Shown piece by piece: positions 25,192 to 34,086 of a stretch of DNA of 64,000 nt (within the stretch, counting starts at the first letter, position 1; each line of letters starts with the position of its first letter). The notes beneath the pieces were generated by a model that worked only from the letters and a program-made list of their open reading frames with translations, ran no database searches and had not been told where the DNA came from. Source of the stretch: Streptomyces sp. T12 (lineage in GTDB: Bacteria > Actinomycetota > Actinomycetes > Streptomycetales > Streptomycetaceae); contig NZ_CP117866.1 in assembly GCF_028736035.1 (NCBI RefSeq), positions 2,728,001 through 2,792,000 of the forward strand, read 5' to 3'. The translations under genes were made by a program, and so were the position numbers.

Positions 25192-25227
25192 GGAGCCCGG
25201 ACACTCCTGACGGAGTGTCCGGGCTCC
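25192..25227 (-). terminator. Terminator after ctaF
   Basis: GGAGCCCGGACACTCC (25192-25207) and GGAGTGTCCGGGCTCC (25212-25227) form a perfect 16-bp stem with a TGAC loop. On the minus strand it is followed shortly by GCTTTTGC, a short U-tract. It ends the ctaCDF operon. Confidence 0.85.
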
Positions 25228-25244
25228 TGTGAGCTCAGCTCGTG

Positions 25245-25643
25245 TTACTGGGTGCGGTTCTCACCGCGGTAGTACTCGAAGACCCAGCCCCAGATGCCGA
25301 TGAGGATCAGCGGCGCCGAGAAGTACATCAGCCACCAGCCGATCGCGATCGACGTGAAGGCCAGCGCGCCACCGAAGGCGAGCGCCAGCGGCTGCCAGCT
25401 GTGCGGGCTGAAGAACCCGACCTCGCCAGCGTCGTCGGCGACGTCCGCTTCCTTGTTGTCCTGCGCGCCCGCGTCGACCCGCCGGGCCGTGAAGCCCAGG
25501 TAGAAGCCGATCATGATGCACAGCGCGAAGGCCAGGAAGAGGGCCGTGGTACCGGCCGGCTCCTTCGACCAGACGCCGTAGACGATCGCCATGGCGAGGA
25601 CGAAGATGCCCAGCCAAGCGAACATCGTGCCTTGAGTCTTCAC
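25245..25643 (-). CDS. ctaF: Cytochrome c oxidase subunit IV (actinobacterial)
   Basis: A 132-residue protein with four membrane segments arranged as two pairs ([31 protein letters not shown], then two after a charged loop). It matches the small actinobacterial subunit IV of the aa3 oxidase. The GTG at 25643 overlaps the ctaD stop by 4 bases. Confidence 0.93.
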   Translation of the reverse strand: MKTQGTMFAWLGIFVLAMAIVYGVWSKEPAGTTALFLAFALCIMIGFYLGFTARRVDAGAQDNKEADVADDAGEVGFFSPHSWQPLALAFGGALAFTSIAIGWWLMYFSAPLILIGIWGWVFEYYRGENRTQ

Positions 25644-27376
25644 TTGCCGGCCTCCTTGCCACCAGCCAGAGCCTTCTCACCGTGAGGCGCGTTCTCGAGC
25701 TGGTCGAGGGCCGCGATCTCAGGGTGGTGCAGGTCGAACGCCGGGGATTCGGAACGGATCCGCGGCAGAGTGAGGAAGTTGTGCCGCGGCGGCGGGCAGG
25801 ACGTCGCCCACTCCAGCGAGCGGCCGTAGCCCCACGGGTCGTCGACGCCGACCGGCTTGCCGTACTTGGCCGTCTTCCACACGTTGTAGAAGAAGGGCAG
25901 CAGCGACGCGCCGAGCACGAACGAGCTGATCGTCGAGATGGTGTTCAGGGCGGTGAAGCCGTCGGCCGCGAGGTAGTCGGCGTAACGGCGCGGCATGCCC
26001 TCGGCACCCAGCCAGTGCTGGACCAGGAACGTGCCGTGGAAGCCGATGAACAGCGTCCAGAAGGTCATCTTGCCGAGGCGCTCGTCGAGCATCTTGCCGG
26101 TCATCTTCGGCCACCAGAAGTGGAAGCCGGAGAACATCGCGAAGACGACGGTGCCGAAGACGACGTAGTGGAAGTGCGCCACCACGAAGTACGAGTCGGA
26201 GACGTGGAAGTCCATCGGCGGCGAGGCCAGGATGACACCGGTCAGACCACCGAAGGTGAAGGTGATCAGGAAGCCGGTCGCCCAGAGCATCGGTGTCTCG
26301 AAGGACAGCGAGCCCTTCCACATCGTTCCGATCCAGTTGAAGAACTTCACGCCTGTGGGGACGGCGATGAGGAACGTCATGAAGGAGAAGAACGGCAGCA
26401 GCACACCGCCGGTGACGTACATGTGGTGCGCCCACACCGTCACGGACAGGCCCGCGATCGCGATGGTCGCCGCGATCAGACCCATGTAGCCGAACATCGG
26501 CTTGCGGGAGAAGACCGGGATGACCTCGGAAATGATGCCGAAGAACGGCAGGGCGATGATGTACACCTCTGGATGGCCGAAGAACCAGAAGAGGTGTTGC
26601 CACAGCAGTGCTCCGCCGTTGGCGGAGTCGAAGACGTGGGCGCCGAACTTGCGGTCCGCCTCCAGCGCGAACAGCGCGGCGGCCAGCACCGGGAAGGCCA
26701 GCAGGACCAGCACCGCGGTCAGCAGCACGTTCCACACGAAGATCGGCATGCGGAACATGGTCATGCCGGGGGCGCGCATGCAGATGATCGTGGTGATGAA
26801 GTTGACCGAGCCGAGGATGGTGCCGAAGCCGGAGAAGGCCAGACCCATGATCCACATGTCGGCGCCGATGCCCGGGCTGCGGACCGCGTCCGACAGCGGG
26901 CTGTAGGCGAACCAGCCGAAGTCGGCCGCACCCTGCGGGGTGAGGAAGCCGCCGACCGCGATGAGCGAGCCGAACAGGTACAGCCAGTAGGCGAACATGT
27001 TCAGCCGCGGGAACGCCACGTCCGGCGCGCCGATCTGCAGCGGCATGATCCAGTTCGCGAAGCCGGCGAACAGCGGCGTCGCGAACATCAGCAGCATGAT
27101 CGTGCCGTGCATCGTGAACGCCTGGTTGAACTGCTCGTTCGACATGATCTGCAGGCCCGGACGGGCCAGCTCGGCGCGCATGAGCAGCGCCATCACGCCG
27201 CCGATCACGAAGAACGCGAACGACGTGACGAGGTACAGCGTTCCGATCGTCTTGTGGTCGGTGGTGGTGAGCCACTTGACCACGACGTTGCCGGGCTGCT
27301 TGCGCCTGACCGGCAGCTCGTTCTCGTACGAGTCCTCAGCTGCCGCGGCACCCTGGGGTTCGTTGAGGATGCTCAC
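25640..27376 (-). CDS. ctaD: Cytochrome c oxidase subunit I
   Basis: A 578-residue heme-copper oxidase core with twelve membrane segments. [10 protein letters not shown] gives a heme a ligand, [10 protein letters not shown] the CuB His and crosslinked Tyr, AHHMYVTG the two other CuB histidines, and AHFHYVVFG the heme a and a3 ligands. It reduces oxygen and pumps protons. The GTG at 27376 overlaps the ctaC stop; longer readings run into ctaC. Confidence 0.96.
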   Translation of the reverse strand: MSILNEPQGAAAAEDSYENELPVRRKQPGNVVVKWLTTTDHKTIGTLYLVTSFAFFVIGGVMALLMRAELARPGLQIMSNEQFNQAFTMHGTIMLLMFATPLFAGFANWIMPLQIGAPDVAFPRLNMFAYWLYLFGSLIAVGGFLTPQGAADFGWFAYSPLSDAVRSPGIGADMWIMGLAFSGFGTILGSVNFITTIICMRAPGMTMFRMPIFVWNVLLTAVLVLLAFPVLAAALFALEADRKFGAHVFDSANGGALLWQHLFWFFGHPEVYIIALPFFGIISEVIPVFSRKPMFGYMGLIAATIAIAGLSVTVWAHHMYVTGGVLLPFFSFMTFLIAVPTGVKFFNWIGTMWKGSLSFETPMLWATGFLITFTFGGLTGVILASPPMDFHVSDSYFVVAHFHYVVFGTVVFAMFSGFHFWWPKMTGKMLDERLGKMTFWTLFIGFHGTFLVQHWLGAEGMPRRYADYLAADGFTALNTISTISSFVLGASLLPFFYNVWKTAKYGKPVGVDDPWGYGRSLEWATSCPPPRHNFLTLPRIRSESPAFDLHHPEIAALDQLENAPHGEKALAGGKEAGK

Positions 27377-28338
27377 AGGTTTGTCGTCTCCCGGTTCTTC
27401 TCGTGGCTCGTCTGCGCGATGCCGGCGGGAACGTAACCGGTCTGCCCCTTCTTGGCGAGGTCCTTGAGGTGCTGCTCGTACTCGTCGGGGGAGACGACCT
27501 TCACGTTGAACAGCATCCGGGAGTGGTCGACGCCGCACAGCTCGGCGCACTTGCCCAGGAAGGTGCCCTCCTTGTTGGGGGTCACCTCGAAGGCGTTGGT
27601 GTGGCCCGGGATGACGTCCTGCTTCATCAGGAACGGCACCACCCAGAAGGAGTGGATGACGTCACGCGAGGTGAGGACGAAGCGGACCGTCTTGCCCTTG
27701 GGAAGCCACAGGGTCGGGCCGGGGTTGCCCGTGTCCGGGTTCCGCGTGCCGGGGGTGCCGGCGTCGTAGACACCGCCCGCGTTCGCCGGGAAGTCCTCCT
27801 TGAACCGGTCCGGAATGGCGGCCAGGTTCTTGTCGGTCTTCGCGTCACCGGTGGAACCGTCCACGGGCTGGACGTAGTTGAAGGCCCAGCTCCACTGGTA
27901 GCCCACGACGTTGACGGTGAGGTCGGGCTTGTCCTTGAGGCTGAGGAGCTTCGACTCGTCGCGGGCCGTGAAGTAGAACAGGACCGAGACGATGATGAGC
28001 GGGACCACCGTGTACAGCGCCTCGATCGGCATGTTGTACCGGGTCTGCGGGGGAACCTCGACCTTGGTGCGGCTGCGCCGGTGGAAGATCGCGCTCCACA
28101 GGATCAGGCCCCAGACCAGCACGCCTGTGGCGAGCGCGGCCGCCCACGACCCCTGCCACAGCGAGAGGATCCGCGGAGCCTCTTCCGTGGCCGGGGTGGG
28201 CATACCAAGGCGGGGGAAGTCTTCCCAGTTGTACGAGCAACCGGTGGCTGTCGCCAGGACCAGGCCCGCAGTCATTGCCTGCAGCAGCTTCCGCCGCATC
28301 GGGCGCCGCGGCGAGCGGTCGGAGCCGTTGGGACTCAC
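27373..28338 (-). CDS. ctaC: Cytochrome c oxidase subunit II (CuA)
   Basis: A 321-residue lipoprotein-type subunit. The GTG at 28338 has GGAAGG upstream and gives a basic N-terminus and lipobox ATATGCS. Two membrane helices follow, then the cupredoxin domain. [12 protein letters not shown] supplies the CuA ligands. An insertion of about 35 residues rich in Asp, Asn and Gly (from [13 protein letters not shown]) is typical of actinobacteria. First gene of ctaCDF. Confidence 0.95.
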   Translation of the reverse strand: MSPNGSDRSPRRPMRRKLLQAMTAGLVLATATGCSYNWEDFPRLGMPTPATEEAPRILSLWQGSWAAALATGVLVWGLILWSAIFHRRSRTKVEVPPQTRYNMPIEALYTVVPLIIVSVLFYFTARDESKLLSLKDKPDLTVNVVGYQWSWAFNYVQPVDGSTGDAKTDKNLAAIPDRFKEDFPANAGGVYDAGTPGTRNPDTGNPGPTLWLPKGKTVRFVLTSRDVIHSFWVVPFLMKQDVIPGHTNAFEVTPNKEGTFLGKCAELCGVDHSRMLFNVKVVSPDEYEQHLKDLAKKGQTGYVPAGIAQTSHEKNRETTNL

Positions 28339-28423
28339 GTAGCGCCTTCCCGAGAGTCTCGCCCGCGCGGTATGGCTGCGGCCTGGCCTTCTCGCGGGTC
28401 GGTCGCCGCCCTGCGTCGGGCAG

Positions 28424-28452
28424 GGGTTTGGATGTTTATGCGGACCAAACCC
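28424..28452. promoter_or_regulatory. Inverted repeat in the ctaC upstream region
   Basis: GGGTTTGG (28424-28431) and CCAAACCC (28445-28452) form an 8-bp inverted repeat with an AT-rich 13-base centre, roughly 90-115 bases before ctaC. It is a candidate operator or promoter region for the oxidase operon. Confidence 0.4.
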
Positions 28453-28519
28453 TAGCCGACGCTCTCCGAGGGTTCGCGGGGAGGGGGGCCTACTGGAGTG
28501 GGGGGTTCGCTTGATTGGC

Positions 28520-28600
28520 GGCTGCGGGTTGTTTGTGGCTGGTCGCGCCCCGCGGCGGAGCCGCACATGTCACCGCCCCGCGCCCCTTCAGGGACGTTGC
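28520..28600 (+). repeat. Dispersed intergenic repeat, family 1, copy 2
   Basis: Same element as at 14846 and 58030: GTGGCTGGTCGCGCCC, then a GCGGC-GGA-GCCGC hairpin, then CCCCGCGCCCCTT. It lies in the divergent gap between ctaC and the desulfurase-TusA gene. Confidence 0.85.
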
Positions 28601-28614
28601 AGCGATCGGCGGTT

Positions 28615-28620
28615 TAGCGT
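28615..28620 (+). promoter_or_regulatory. Leaderless -10 element before the desulfurase-TusA gene
   Basis: TAGCGT lies 6 bases before the GTG at 28627 and there is no ribosome-binding site. This is the TAnnnT pattern of leaderless actinobacterial transcripts. Confidence 0.5.
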
Positions 28621-28626
28621 TGCCGT

Positions 28627-30003
28627 GTGGGCTATTTCGACGCTGCTTCCAGTGCTCCTCTTCATCCCGTTGCCCGGCAGGCTCTTCAGGCCTCGCTCGA
28701 CGACGGGTGGGCTGATCCTGCACGCCTGTACCGGGAGGGTCGCAAGGCCCGGATGCTGCTGGACGCGGCTCGGGAGGCTGCCGCTGAGGCGGTGGGGTGC
28801 CGGGCCGATGAGTTGGTGTTCACCTCATCGGGGACGAAGGCCGTCCACTCGGGTGTCGCCGGGGTGTTGGCCGGGCGGCGGCGGGTCGGGCGTCACCTGA
28901 TTGTGTCTGCCGTCGAACACTCCTCTGTGCTCCATGCGGCTGACGCGCACGAGGCCGGGGGCGGTTCCGTCACGCAGGTCGCGGTGGACCGTGCGGGGGC
29001 GGTGAACGCGGGTGCGTACGCGGAGGCCCTTCGGGCGGACACCGCGCTCGCCTGCCTCCAGTCGGCCAACCACGAGGTGGGGACCGAGCAGCCGGTGGCG
29101 GAAGTGGCCGGGGTGTGCCGGGAGGCCGGGGTGCCGTTGCTGGTGGATGCGGCGCAGTCGCTCGGGTGGGGGCGCGTCGAGGGTGACTGGTCGGTGTTGA
29201 CCGGGAGTGCCCATAAATGGGGTGGGCCGTCGGGGGTCGGGCTGCTCGTCGTACGCAAAGGGGTGCGGTTCGCCGCGCAAGGGCCCGCGGACGAGCGGGA
29301 GTCGGGGCGGGCGGCCGGGTTCGAGAACATCCCGGCGATCGTCGCCGCGGCGGCCTCGCTGCGTGCCGTCCAGGCGGAGGCGGCCCAAGAGGCGGTACGG
29401 CTGCGGGAGCTGACGGAGCGGATCCGGGCGCGAGTGCCGGGGCTGGTGCCGGATGTGGAGGTGGTCGGCGATCCGGTGCGGCGGTTGCCCGGCGTCGTCA
29501 CCTTCTCCTGTCTCTATGTCGACGGGGAGACATTGCTGCACGAGCTGGACCGCGCCGGGTTCTCGGTCTCGTCCGGTTCGTCCTGTACGAGCAGCACGTT
29601 GACGCCCAGCCATGTGCTGAAGGCGATGGGGGTGCTGAGCGAGGGGAACGTGCGGGTGTCGTTGCCGTCCGGGACGGCGGCGGAGGACGTCGAGCGGTTC
29701 CTGGAGGTGCTGCCGGGGGCCGTGGCGTCCGTACGGGAGAAGCTCGGGGCGCCGGTGCCCAGCACGGTCGTACAGGAGGACGTCCTGGTCGTGGACGCGA
29801 TCGGCAAGCTCTGTCCGCTTCCGGTCATCGAGCTGGCCAAGGTCATCGGCGAGGTGCCGGTGGGCGGCACGGTCCGGGTACTCGCGGACGACGAGGCGGC
29901 CCGCCTGGACATCCCGGCGTGGTGCGCGATGCGGGGGCAGGAGTACGTCGGCGAGGAACCGGCGGACCAAGGGACGGCGTACCTGGTCCGCCGGGTGAGC
30001 TGA
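28627..30003 (+). CDS. Cysteine desulfurase fused to a TusA-like sulfurtransferase domain
   Basis: A 458-residue protein with two domains. Residues about 1-370 are a class V PLP desulfurase: MGYFDAASSAPLHP, LVDAAQSLGW, Lys in GSAHKWGGPSG, and the persulfide Cys in SVSSGSSCTSSTLTPSH (group I, IscS-like). Residues about 385-458 form a TusA domain with AIGKLCPLPVIELAK, the conserved CPxP Cys. The fusion suggests that sulfur passes directly from the desulfurase to its acceptor, for tRNA thiolation, cofactor or Fe-S synthesis. The final acceptor is unknown. It is likely leaderless. Confidence 0.92.
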   Translation: MGYFDAASSAPLHPVARQALQASLDDGWADPARLYREGRKARMLLDAAREAAAEAVGCRADELVFTSSGTKAVHSGVAGVLAGRRRVGRHLIVSAVEHSSVLHAADAHEAGGGSVTQVAVDRAGAVNAGAYAEALRADTALACLQSANHEVGTEQPVAEVAGVCREAGVPLLVDAAQSLGWGRVEGDWSVLTGSAHKWGGPSGVGLLVVRKGVRFAAQGPADERESGRAAGFENIPAIVAAAASLRAVQAEAAQEAVRLRELTERIRARVPGLVPDVEVVGDPVRRLPGVVTFSCLYVDGETLLHELDRAGFSVSSGSSCTSSTLTPSHVLKAMGVLSEGNVRVSLPSGTAAEDVERFLEVLPGAVASVREKLGAPVPSTVVQEDVLVVDAIGKLCPLPVIELAKVIGEVPVGGTVRVLADDEAARLDIPAWCAMRGQEYVGEEPADQGTAYLVRRVS

Positions 30004-30023
30004 ACGCCTCGGGGGGCGAAGCG

Positions 30024-30998
30024 TCAGCCCAGGTGCGCCTGGACGTCGGCGGCGGCGTCATGCCCGTACGCCTTGGTGAAGCGGTCCATGAAGTGCGCCC
30101 GGCGCAGCTGGTACTCCTGCGTGCCGACGGTCTCGATGACGAGCGTCGCCAGCATGCAGCCGACCTGCGCGGCCCGCTCCAGCGAGACGCCCCAGGCGAG
30201 GCCGGAGAGGAACCCGGCGCGGAAGGCGTCGCCGACGCCCGTGGGGTCGGCCTTGCGGTCCTCCTCCGGGCAGCCGACCTCGATGGGGTCCTGGCCGACC
30301 TGCTCGATGCGCACACCGCGCGAGCCGAGGGTCGTGACGCGGTGGCCGACCTTGGACAGGATCTCCTCGTCCGTCCAGCCGGTCTTGGACTCGATGAGGC
30401 CCTTCTCGTACTCGTTCGAGAAGAGGTACGTCGCTCCGTCCAGCAGTATCCGGATCTCGTCGCCGTTCATGCGGGCGATCTGCTGGGAGAAGTCGGCGGC
30501 GAAGGGGATCTGCCGGGAGCGGCACTCCTCCGTGTGGCGGAGCATCGCCTCGGGGTCGTCGGCGCCGATGAGGACCAGGTCGAGGCCGCCGACGCGGTCC
30601 GCCACGGTCTTCAGCTCGATCAGGCGGGCCTCGCTCATCGCACCGGTGTAGAAGGAGCCGATCTGGTTGTGGTCGGCGTCGGTGGTGCAGACGAAGCGGG
30701 CGGTGTGCAGGGTCTCGGAGATGCGGACCGAGCCGGTGTCGACGCCGTGCCGGTCCAGCCAGGCCCGGTACTCGTCGAAGTCGGAGCCCGCGGCGCCGAC
30801 CAGGATCGGCTGCGTGCCCAGTTGTCCCATGCCGAAGGCGATGTTCGCGCCTACGCCGCCCCGGCGTACGTCCAGGTTGTCGACCAGGAAGGAGAGCGAG
30901 ACCGTGTGCAGCTGGTCCGCGACGAACTGGTCGGCGAAACGGCCGGGGAAGGTCATGAGGTGGTCGGTGGCGATGGAGCCGGTGACTGCGATGCGCAC
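30024..30998 (-). CDS. PfkB family kinase, probable adenosine kinase
   Basis: A 324-residue ribokinase-fold enzyme. RRGGVGANIAFGMGQLG near the N-terminus and DPTGVGDAFRAGFLSG near the C-terminus are the two PfkB signatures, the second holding the catalytic Asp. Length, and a setting near cta genes and a HesB-like gene, match M. tuberculosis adenosine kinase (AdoK) as I recall it. Adenosine salvage from SAM-dependent methylation is the likely role; another sugar or nucleoside substrate cannot be excluded. It converges on the desulfurase-TusA gene with 20 bases between stops. Confidence 0.85.
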   Translation of the reverse strand: MRIAVTGSIATDHLMTFPGRFADQFVADQLHTVSLSFLVDNLDVRRGGVGANIAFGMGQLGTQPILVGAAGSDFDEYRAWLDRHGVDTGSVRISETLHTARFVCTTDADHNQIGSFYTGAMSEARLIELKTVADRVGGLDLVLIGADDPEAMLRHTEECRSRQIPFAADFSQQIARMNGDEIRILLDGATYLFSNEYEKGLIESKTGWTDEEILSKVGHRVTTLGSRGVRIEQVGQDPIEVGCPEEDRKADPTGVGDAFRAGFLSGLAWGVSLERAAQVGCMLATLVIETVGTQEYQLRRAHFMDRFTKAYGHDAAADVQAHLG

Positions 30999-31117
30999 GG
31001 CGTGGAGTCTCCTGCGGGGAGGAAGGGTTGACAGTCCACGCTACCGTTCGTGACCGGGACTCTGAAGCAGGCAAAACTACCCGATAGTAGATCTTTCTTC
31101 GCGGGCTCCTGCGTGCC

Positions 31118-31123
31118 TACGGT
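31118..31123 (+). promoter_or_regulatory. Leaderless -10 element before the 73-residue gene
   Basis: TACGGT lies 6 bases before the ATG at 31130, with no ribosome-binding site between. Confidence 0.45.
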
Positions 31124-31129
31124 GCCACT

Positions 31130-31351
31130 ATGACGAAAACCAAGGTCCACGCCCCCGCTCCGATCGACGCTCCGATCGACCTGGAGGGCGACCTGGCGAC
31201 GTTGCGCGGTGACTGCGCGCGGATGGCTCCGCACTGGACCGCTCCCGACCGTGTCCTTTCCCGTCCGGTCCCCCCGTCACTCATCCATGGCGTGACCGTG
31301 CCGCCGAAGTCGGCGCGGCTGCTGGACGCGATGTCGGACTACGGCGACTGA
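31130..31351 (+). CDS. Small conserved-looking hypothetical protein
   Basis: A 73-residue soluble protein, MTKTKVHAPAPIDAPIDLEG at the start and LLDAMSDYGD at the end. No domain is recognised. Support comes from the leaderless promoter pattern, Streptomyces codon bias and free space on both strands. A 14-base direct repeat (31341 and 31359) spans its stop. It is divergent from the PfkB kinase. Function unknown. Confidence 0.55.
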   Translation: MTKTKVHAPAPIDAPIDLEGDLATLRGDCARMAPHWTAPDRVLSRPVPPSLIHGVTVPPKSARLLDAMSDYGD

Positions 31352-31372
31352 TCGGGCCACGGCGACTGATCG
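31341..31372 (+). repeat. 14-bp direct repeat at the end of the 73-residue gene
   Basis: ACGGCGACTGATCG occurs at 31341-31354 and 31359-31372, an 18-base period across the stop codon. Probably a small duplication. Confidence 0.6.
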
Positions 31373-31536
31373 AACTCCGGCGGCCGAATCGGCGCCTTTC
31401 AGGGAACCGTGCGCTCCCCCGCTGCGTCCCATCGCTGTCCCCCGTAAAGGGGATGCGGGATACGACCCGATAGCCGGCCTTTTGACAGGGCCGGGTCAGG
31501 GTCAAGGGACATGTGCGCAGCCGAAGGAGCGATGCG

Positions 31537-33384
31537 GTGAACACCGAGCGACCCGACAACGACGACGCGGGCGCCTCCGGCAAGGACACGGAGGAGGCAC
31601 GGGCGGAGAAGGACGCCGTCGGTGCGGAGGGGCTCGGAGCCGAGGGTGAGGACGCCTCGCAGGAGGCCTCTGCGGAGAAGGGCGATGCGGAGGGGGCCTC
31701 GGACCCGGCCCCGGACCCGGCGACTGCCGCCGCTTCTGCCGCCCCCGCCGACAGCCCGGCTCCTGCTGCTCCCCCGGTCCCTGCGGCCCCGGCAGCCGAG
31801 ACCCCGGACCCCGCCACCGAACCCGCCACCGACCCCGACCCCGATCCCGCCGCCGACCACCGGCATGACGACGCCCACCGGCATGACGACGCCCGCCGGC
31901 ACGACGACGCCCACGACGGTGCCCGGCGCCGGTCCCCCGCGGTCATCGCCTCCGTCGCTGCCGCCGTGCTGCTCGTCGGCGGGGGCGGGGCCTACCTCGC
32001 CGCGAGCGCGTCCGGAGGGTCGGGCGGAGGTACGGCGTCGGGGGCCTCCGGCGGTGGTACTCCCCCGCCGCTGCACCTCGACGGCTACACCGAGGGCGGT
32101 ACCAACGGCATCGCGCCCGGGGAGCCCAACCCGTACGGCGTCACCTACCAGGCCGACGGGGAGCTGGCGGACGGGCCCGGCTCGGCGCCGGTGTACCGGG
32201 CCCAGGGTGAGGTCGGCGCGGCGGAGGTCGCCCGGCTGGCCGAGGCGCTCGGGGTGGACGGGACGCCGGTGGCGCAGGGGCAGACCTGGAAGGTCGGAGC
32301 ACAGGACGGGTCGGGGCCCAGTCTGCAGGTGAACAAGCAGGCGCCGGGGACCTGGACGTTCTACCGGTACGCACCCGGCACCGACAACTGCGAGAGCACC
32401 ACCGTCTGCAGCAAGGACGCCCCGGATCCGGCCGCCGACCCGGTGAGCGAGGACGCCGCGAAGAAGGCTGCCGCACCGGTTCTCAAGGCGGTGGGTCAGG
32501 ACGACGCGAAGCTCGACGCGAGCCAGCTCATGGGCGCCCAGCGGGTCGTGAACGCGAACCCCTTGGTCGGCGGGCTGCCCACGTACGGCTGGACGACCGG
32601 GGTCACCGTGAGCGCCCAGGGCGAAGTGGTCGGCGGAAGCGGCCAGTTGAAGGCGCCGGTGAAGGGGGACACGTACCCCGTGCTGGATGCCGAGAAGACG
32701 CTCGGGCTGATGAACGCGGCGCCGGGGACCGACCACCGCATGGGCATAGGCGGCTGCGCCAGCCCCGTACCGCTGAAGGACCGCCTCGAGGCGCCCTGCG
32801 GGGCGGAGGCCTCGACGGGTGCGCCGGCGAAGGACATCGTCACGGTCGAGACGGCGGTGTTCGGGCTGGCCTCGCACTACGTGGACGCGCGGCAGACGCT
32901 GGTGCCGTCCTGGCTGTTCCAGGTGCGGGCGCCGGGCGCGCAGGACAGCTTCACGGTGACGTATCCGGCCGTCGACCCTAAGTATCTGGCCTCGGCCACG
33001 CCGTCCGAGGAGCCGAGCGGGCAGCCGACCCCGCGGCCGACCGGGCCGAAGGACGAGCCGACCTCGGCGCCGGTCACGCAGAACGTGGCGGTGGACGGCT
33101 ACACCGTCGACGGCAGGGAACTGACCGTGGCCTTCACGGGCGGCGTGTGCGCCGAGTACAAGGTGACGGCGAGCGAGAGCGAGGACCAGGTGAGGGTCCA
33201 GGTGACCGCGACCTCTCAACCGGACGAGGTCTGCATCATGATCGCCAAGGTGTTCCACAAGACCGTGCAGCTGGACGCGCCGCTCGGCGACCGCAAGGTC
33301 GTGGGGACGGACGGCCAGGCGGTCCCGCTGGAGAAGCCCGGGACGCGGCTGCCGGACGCACCGCAGACGTCCGGGGCCCGGTAA
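31537..33384 (+). CDS. Large single-pass membrane-anchored protein, function unknown
   Basis: A 615-residue protein with GAAGGAG before the GTG at 31537. Residues about 1-130 are disordered, rich in Ala, Pro, Glu and Asp, with three RHDDAH repeats near 110-125. One membrane helix (VIASVAAAVLLVGGGGAYLAA) follows, then an extracytoplasmic part with GGYT-type and beta-rich segments. Two Cys pairs (CESTTVC and CASP...PCG) are near the middle and another pair near the C-terminus. A Pro-rich linker (EPSGQPTPRPTGPKDEP) precedes the last domain. The topology suggests a cytoplasmic tail and an external sensor or wall-binding part. No enzyme motif is seen. Confidence 0.8.
   Translation: MNTERPDNDDAGASGKDTEEARAEKDAVGAEGLGAEGEDASQEASAEKGDAEGASDPAPDPATAAASAAPADSPAPAAPPVPAAPAAETPDPATEPATDPDPDPAADHRHDDAHRHDDARRHDDAHDGARRRSPAVIASVAAAVLLVGGGGAYLAASASGGSGGGTASGASGGGTPPPLHLDGYTEGGTNGIAPGEPNPYGVTYQADGELADGPGSAPVYRAQGEVGAAEVARLAEALGVDGTPVAQGQTWKVGAQDGSGPSLQVNKQAPGTWTFYRYAPGTDNCESTTVCSKDAPDPAADPVSEDAAKKAAAPVLKAVGQDDAKLDASQLMGAQRVVNANPLVGGLPTYGWTTGVTVSAQGEVVGGSGQLKAPVKGDTYPVLDAEKTLGLMNAAPGTDHRMGIGGCASPVPLKDRLEAPCGAEASTGAPAKDIVTVETAVFGLASHYVDARQTLVPSWLFQVRAPGAQDSFTVTYPAVDPKYLASATPSEEPSGQPTPRPTGPKDEPTSAPVTQNVAVDGYTVDGRELTVAFTGGVCAEYKVTASESEDQVRVQVTATSQPDEVCIMIAKVFHKTVQLDAPLGDRKVVGTDGQAVPLEKPGTRLPDAPQTSGAR
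31861..31914 (+). repeat. Three 18-bp tandem repeats encoding RHDDAH
   Basis: CGGCATGACGACGCCCAC and two variants run in tandem at 31861, 31879 and 31897, inside the large membrane protein gene. They encode a His/Asp-rich repeat just before the membrane helix. Confidence 0.9.
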
Positions 33385-33396
33385 GGGCCCGCGGAA

Positions 33397-33441
33397 ACGG
33401 GAAGGCGGCGGCCCCGTCGGAGGGGGTCGCCGCCTTCCCGT
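33397..33441. terminator. Bidirectional hairpin between convergent genes
   Basis: ACGGGAAGGCGGCG (33397-33410) and CGCCGCCTTCCCGT (33428-33441) form a perfect 14-bp stem between the stop of the large membrane protein and that of the ErpA-like gene. It can serve both. Confidence 0.75.
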
Positions 33442-33460
33442 GTCTTGGCCGGGCTGTCTC

Positions 33461-33492
33461 AGCCGGGCTCAGCTGTCAGCCGGGCTCAGCTG
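33461..33492. repeat. 15-bp direct repeat at the ErpA-like stop codon
   Basis: AGCCGGGCTCAGCTG occurs at 33461-33475 and 33478-33492. The second copy includes the stop codon of the ErpA-like gene. Confidence 0.7.
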
Positions 33493-33842
33493 AAGGAGTC
33501 GCCGCAGGCGCAGGAGCCCGTCGCGTTCGGGTTGTCGATCGTGAAGCCCTGCTTCTCGATGGTGTCGACGAAGTCGATGGACGCGCCGCCCAGGTACGGG
33601 GCGCTCATGCGGTCGGTGACGACCTTGACGCCACCGAAGTCCTTGACGACGTCGCCGTCGAGCGAGCGCTCGTCGAAGAAGAGCTGGTAACGCAGGCCGG
33701 AGCAGCCGCCGGGCTGAACGGCGACGCGCAGGGCCAGGTCGTCACGGCCTTCCTGGTCGAGCAGGGCCTTGACCTTCGCCGCGGCGGCGTCGGACAGGAT
33801 GATGCCGTCGGTGACGGTGCCGGTCTCGTCCGATACGGACAT
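33486..33842 (-). CDS. A-type iron-sulfur carrier, ErpA/HesB family
   Basis: A 118-residue protein with the three conserved cysteines of A-type carriers: one in GGCSGLRYQL and two in the C-terminal SCACGDSF. It carries Fe-S clusters to target enzymes. Its divergent neighbour is NadA, a [4Fe-4S] enzyme, and a cysteine desulfurase fusion lies about 3.5 kb away, so the local genes form an Fe-S/sulfur group. Confidence 0.93.
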   Translation of the reverse strand: MSVSDETGTVTDGIILSDAAAAKVKALLDQEGRDDLALRVAVQPGGCSGLRYQLFFDERSLDGDVVKDFGGVKVVTDRMSAPYLGGASIDFVDTIEKQGFTIDNPNATGSCACGDSFS

Positions 33843-34037
33843 CTACATCTCTCCCGGGTTGTACGGAGACTGCTTGCCGACTGGTCCAACCGGCAAGGCC
33901 GCGGATTCATTCCGGGCCGGGCACCGGTTTTTCCGGCGCCTTCTTCATGCTCGCACATGCGGCCGGGAGCGGAAAACGCCTCATCGGGATTCATGTCACA
34001 TCGACGCTATGACCATCGTCAAAGTGACGTGAACCGG

Positions 34038-34052
34038 GTTATGATAGATAAC
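34038..34052. promoter_or_regulatory. Palindrome and -10 region before nadA
   Basis: GTTAT-GATAG-ATAAC is a 5-5-5 palindrome in the AT-richer nadA promoter, about 35 bases before the start. TGACGT (34025) and ACGTCA (34051) form an outer inverted pair. TATGAT (34040) fits a -10 element. A NAD-biosynthesis repressor such as an NrtR-type protein could bind here; this is a guess from position. Confidence 0.45.
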
Positions 34053-34086
34053 GTCAGTTCGACGAAAAGCAGAAAGGGTGCGTGTC

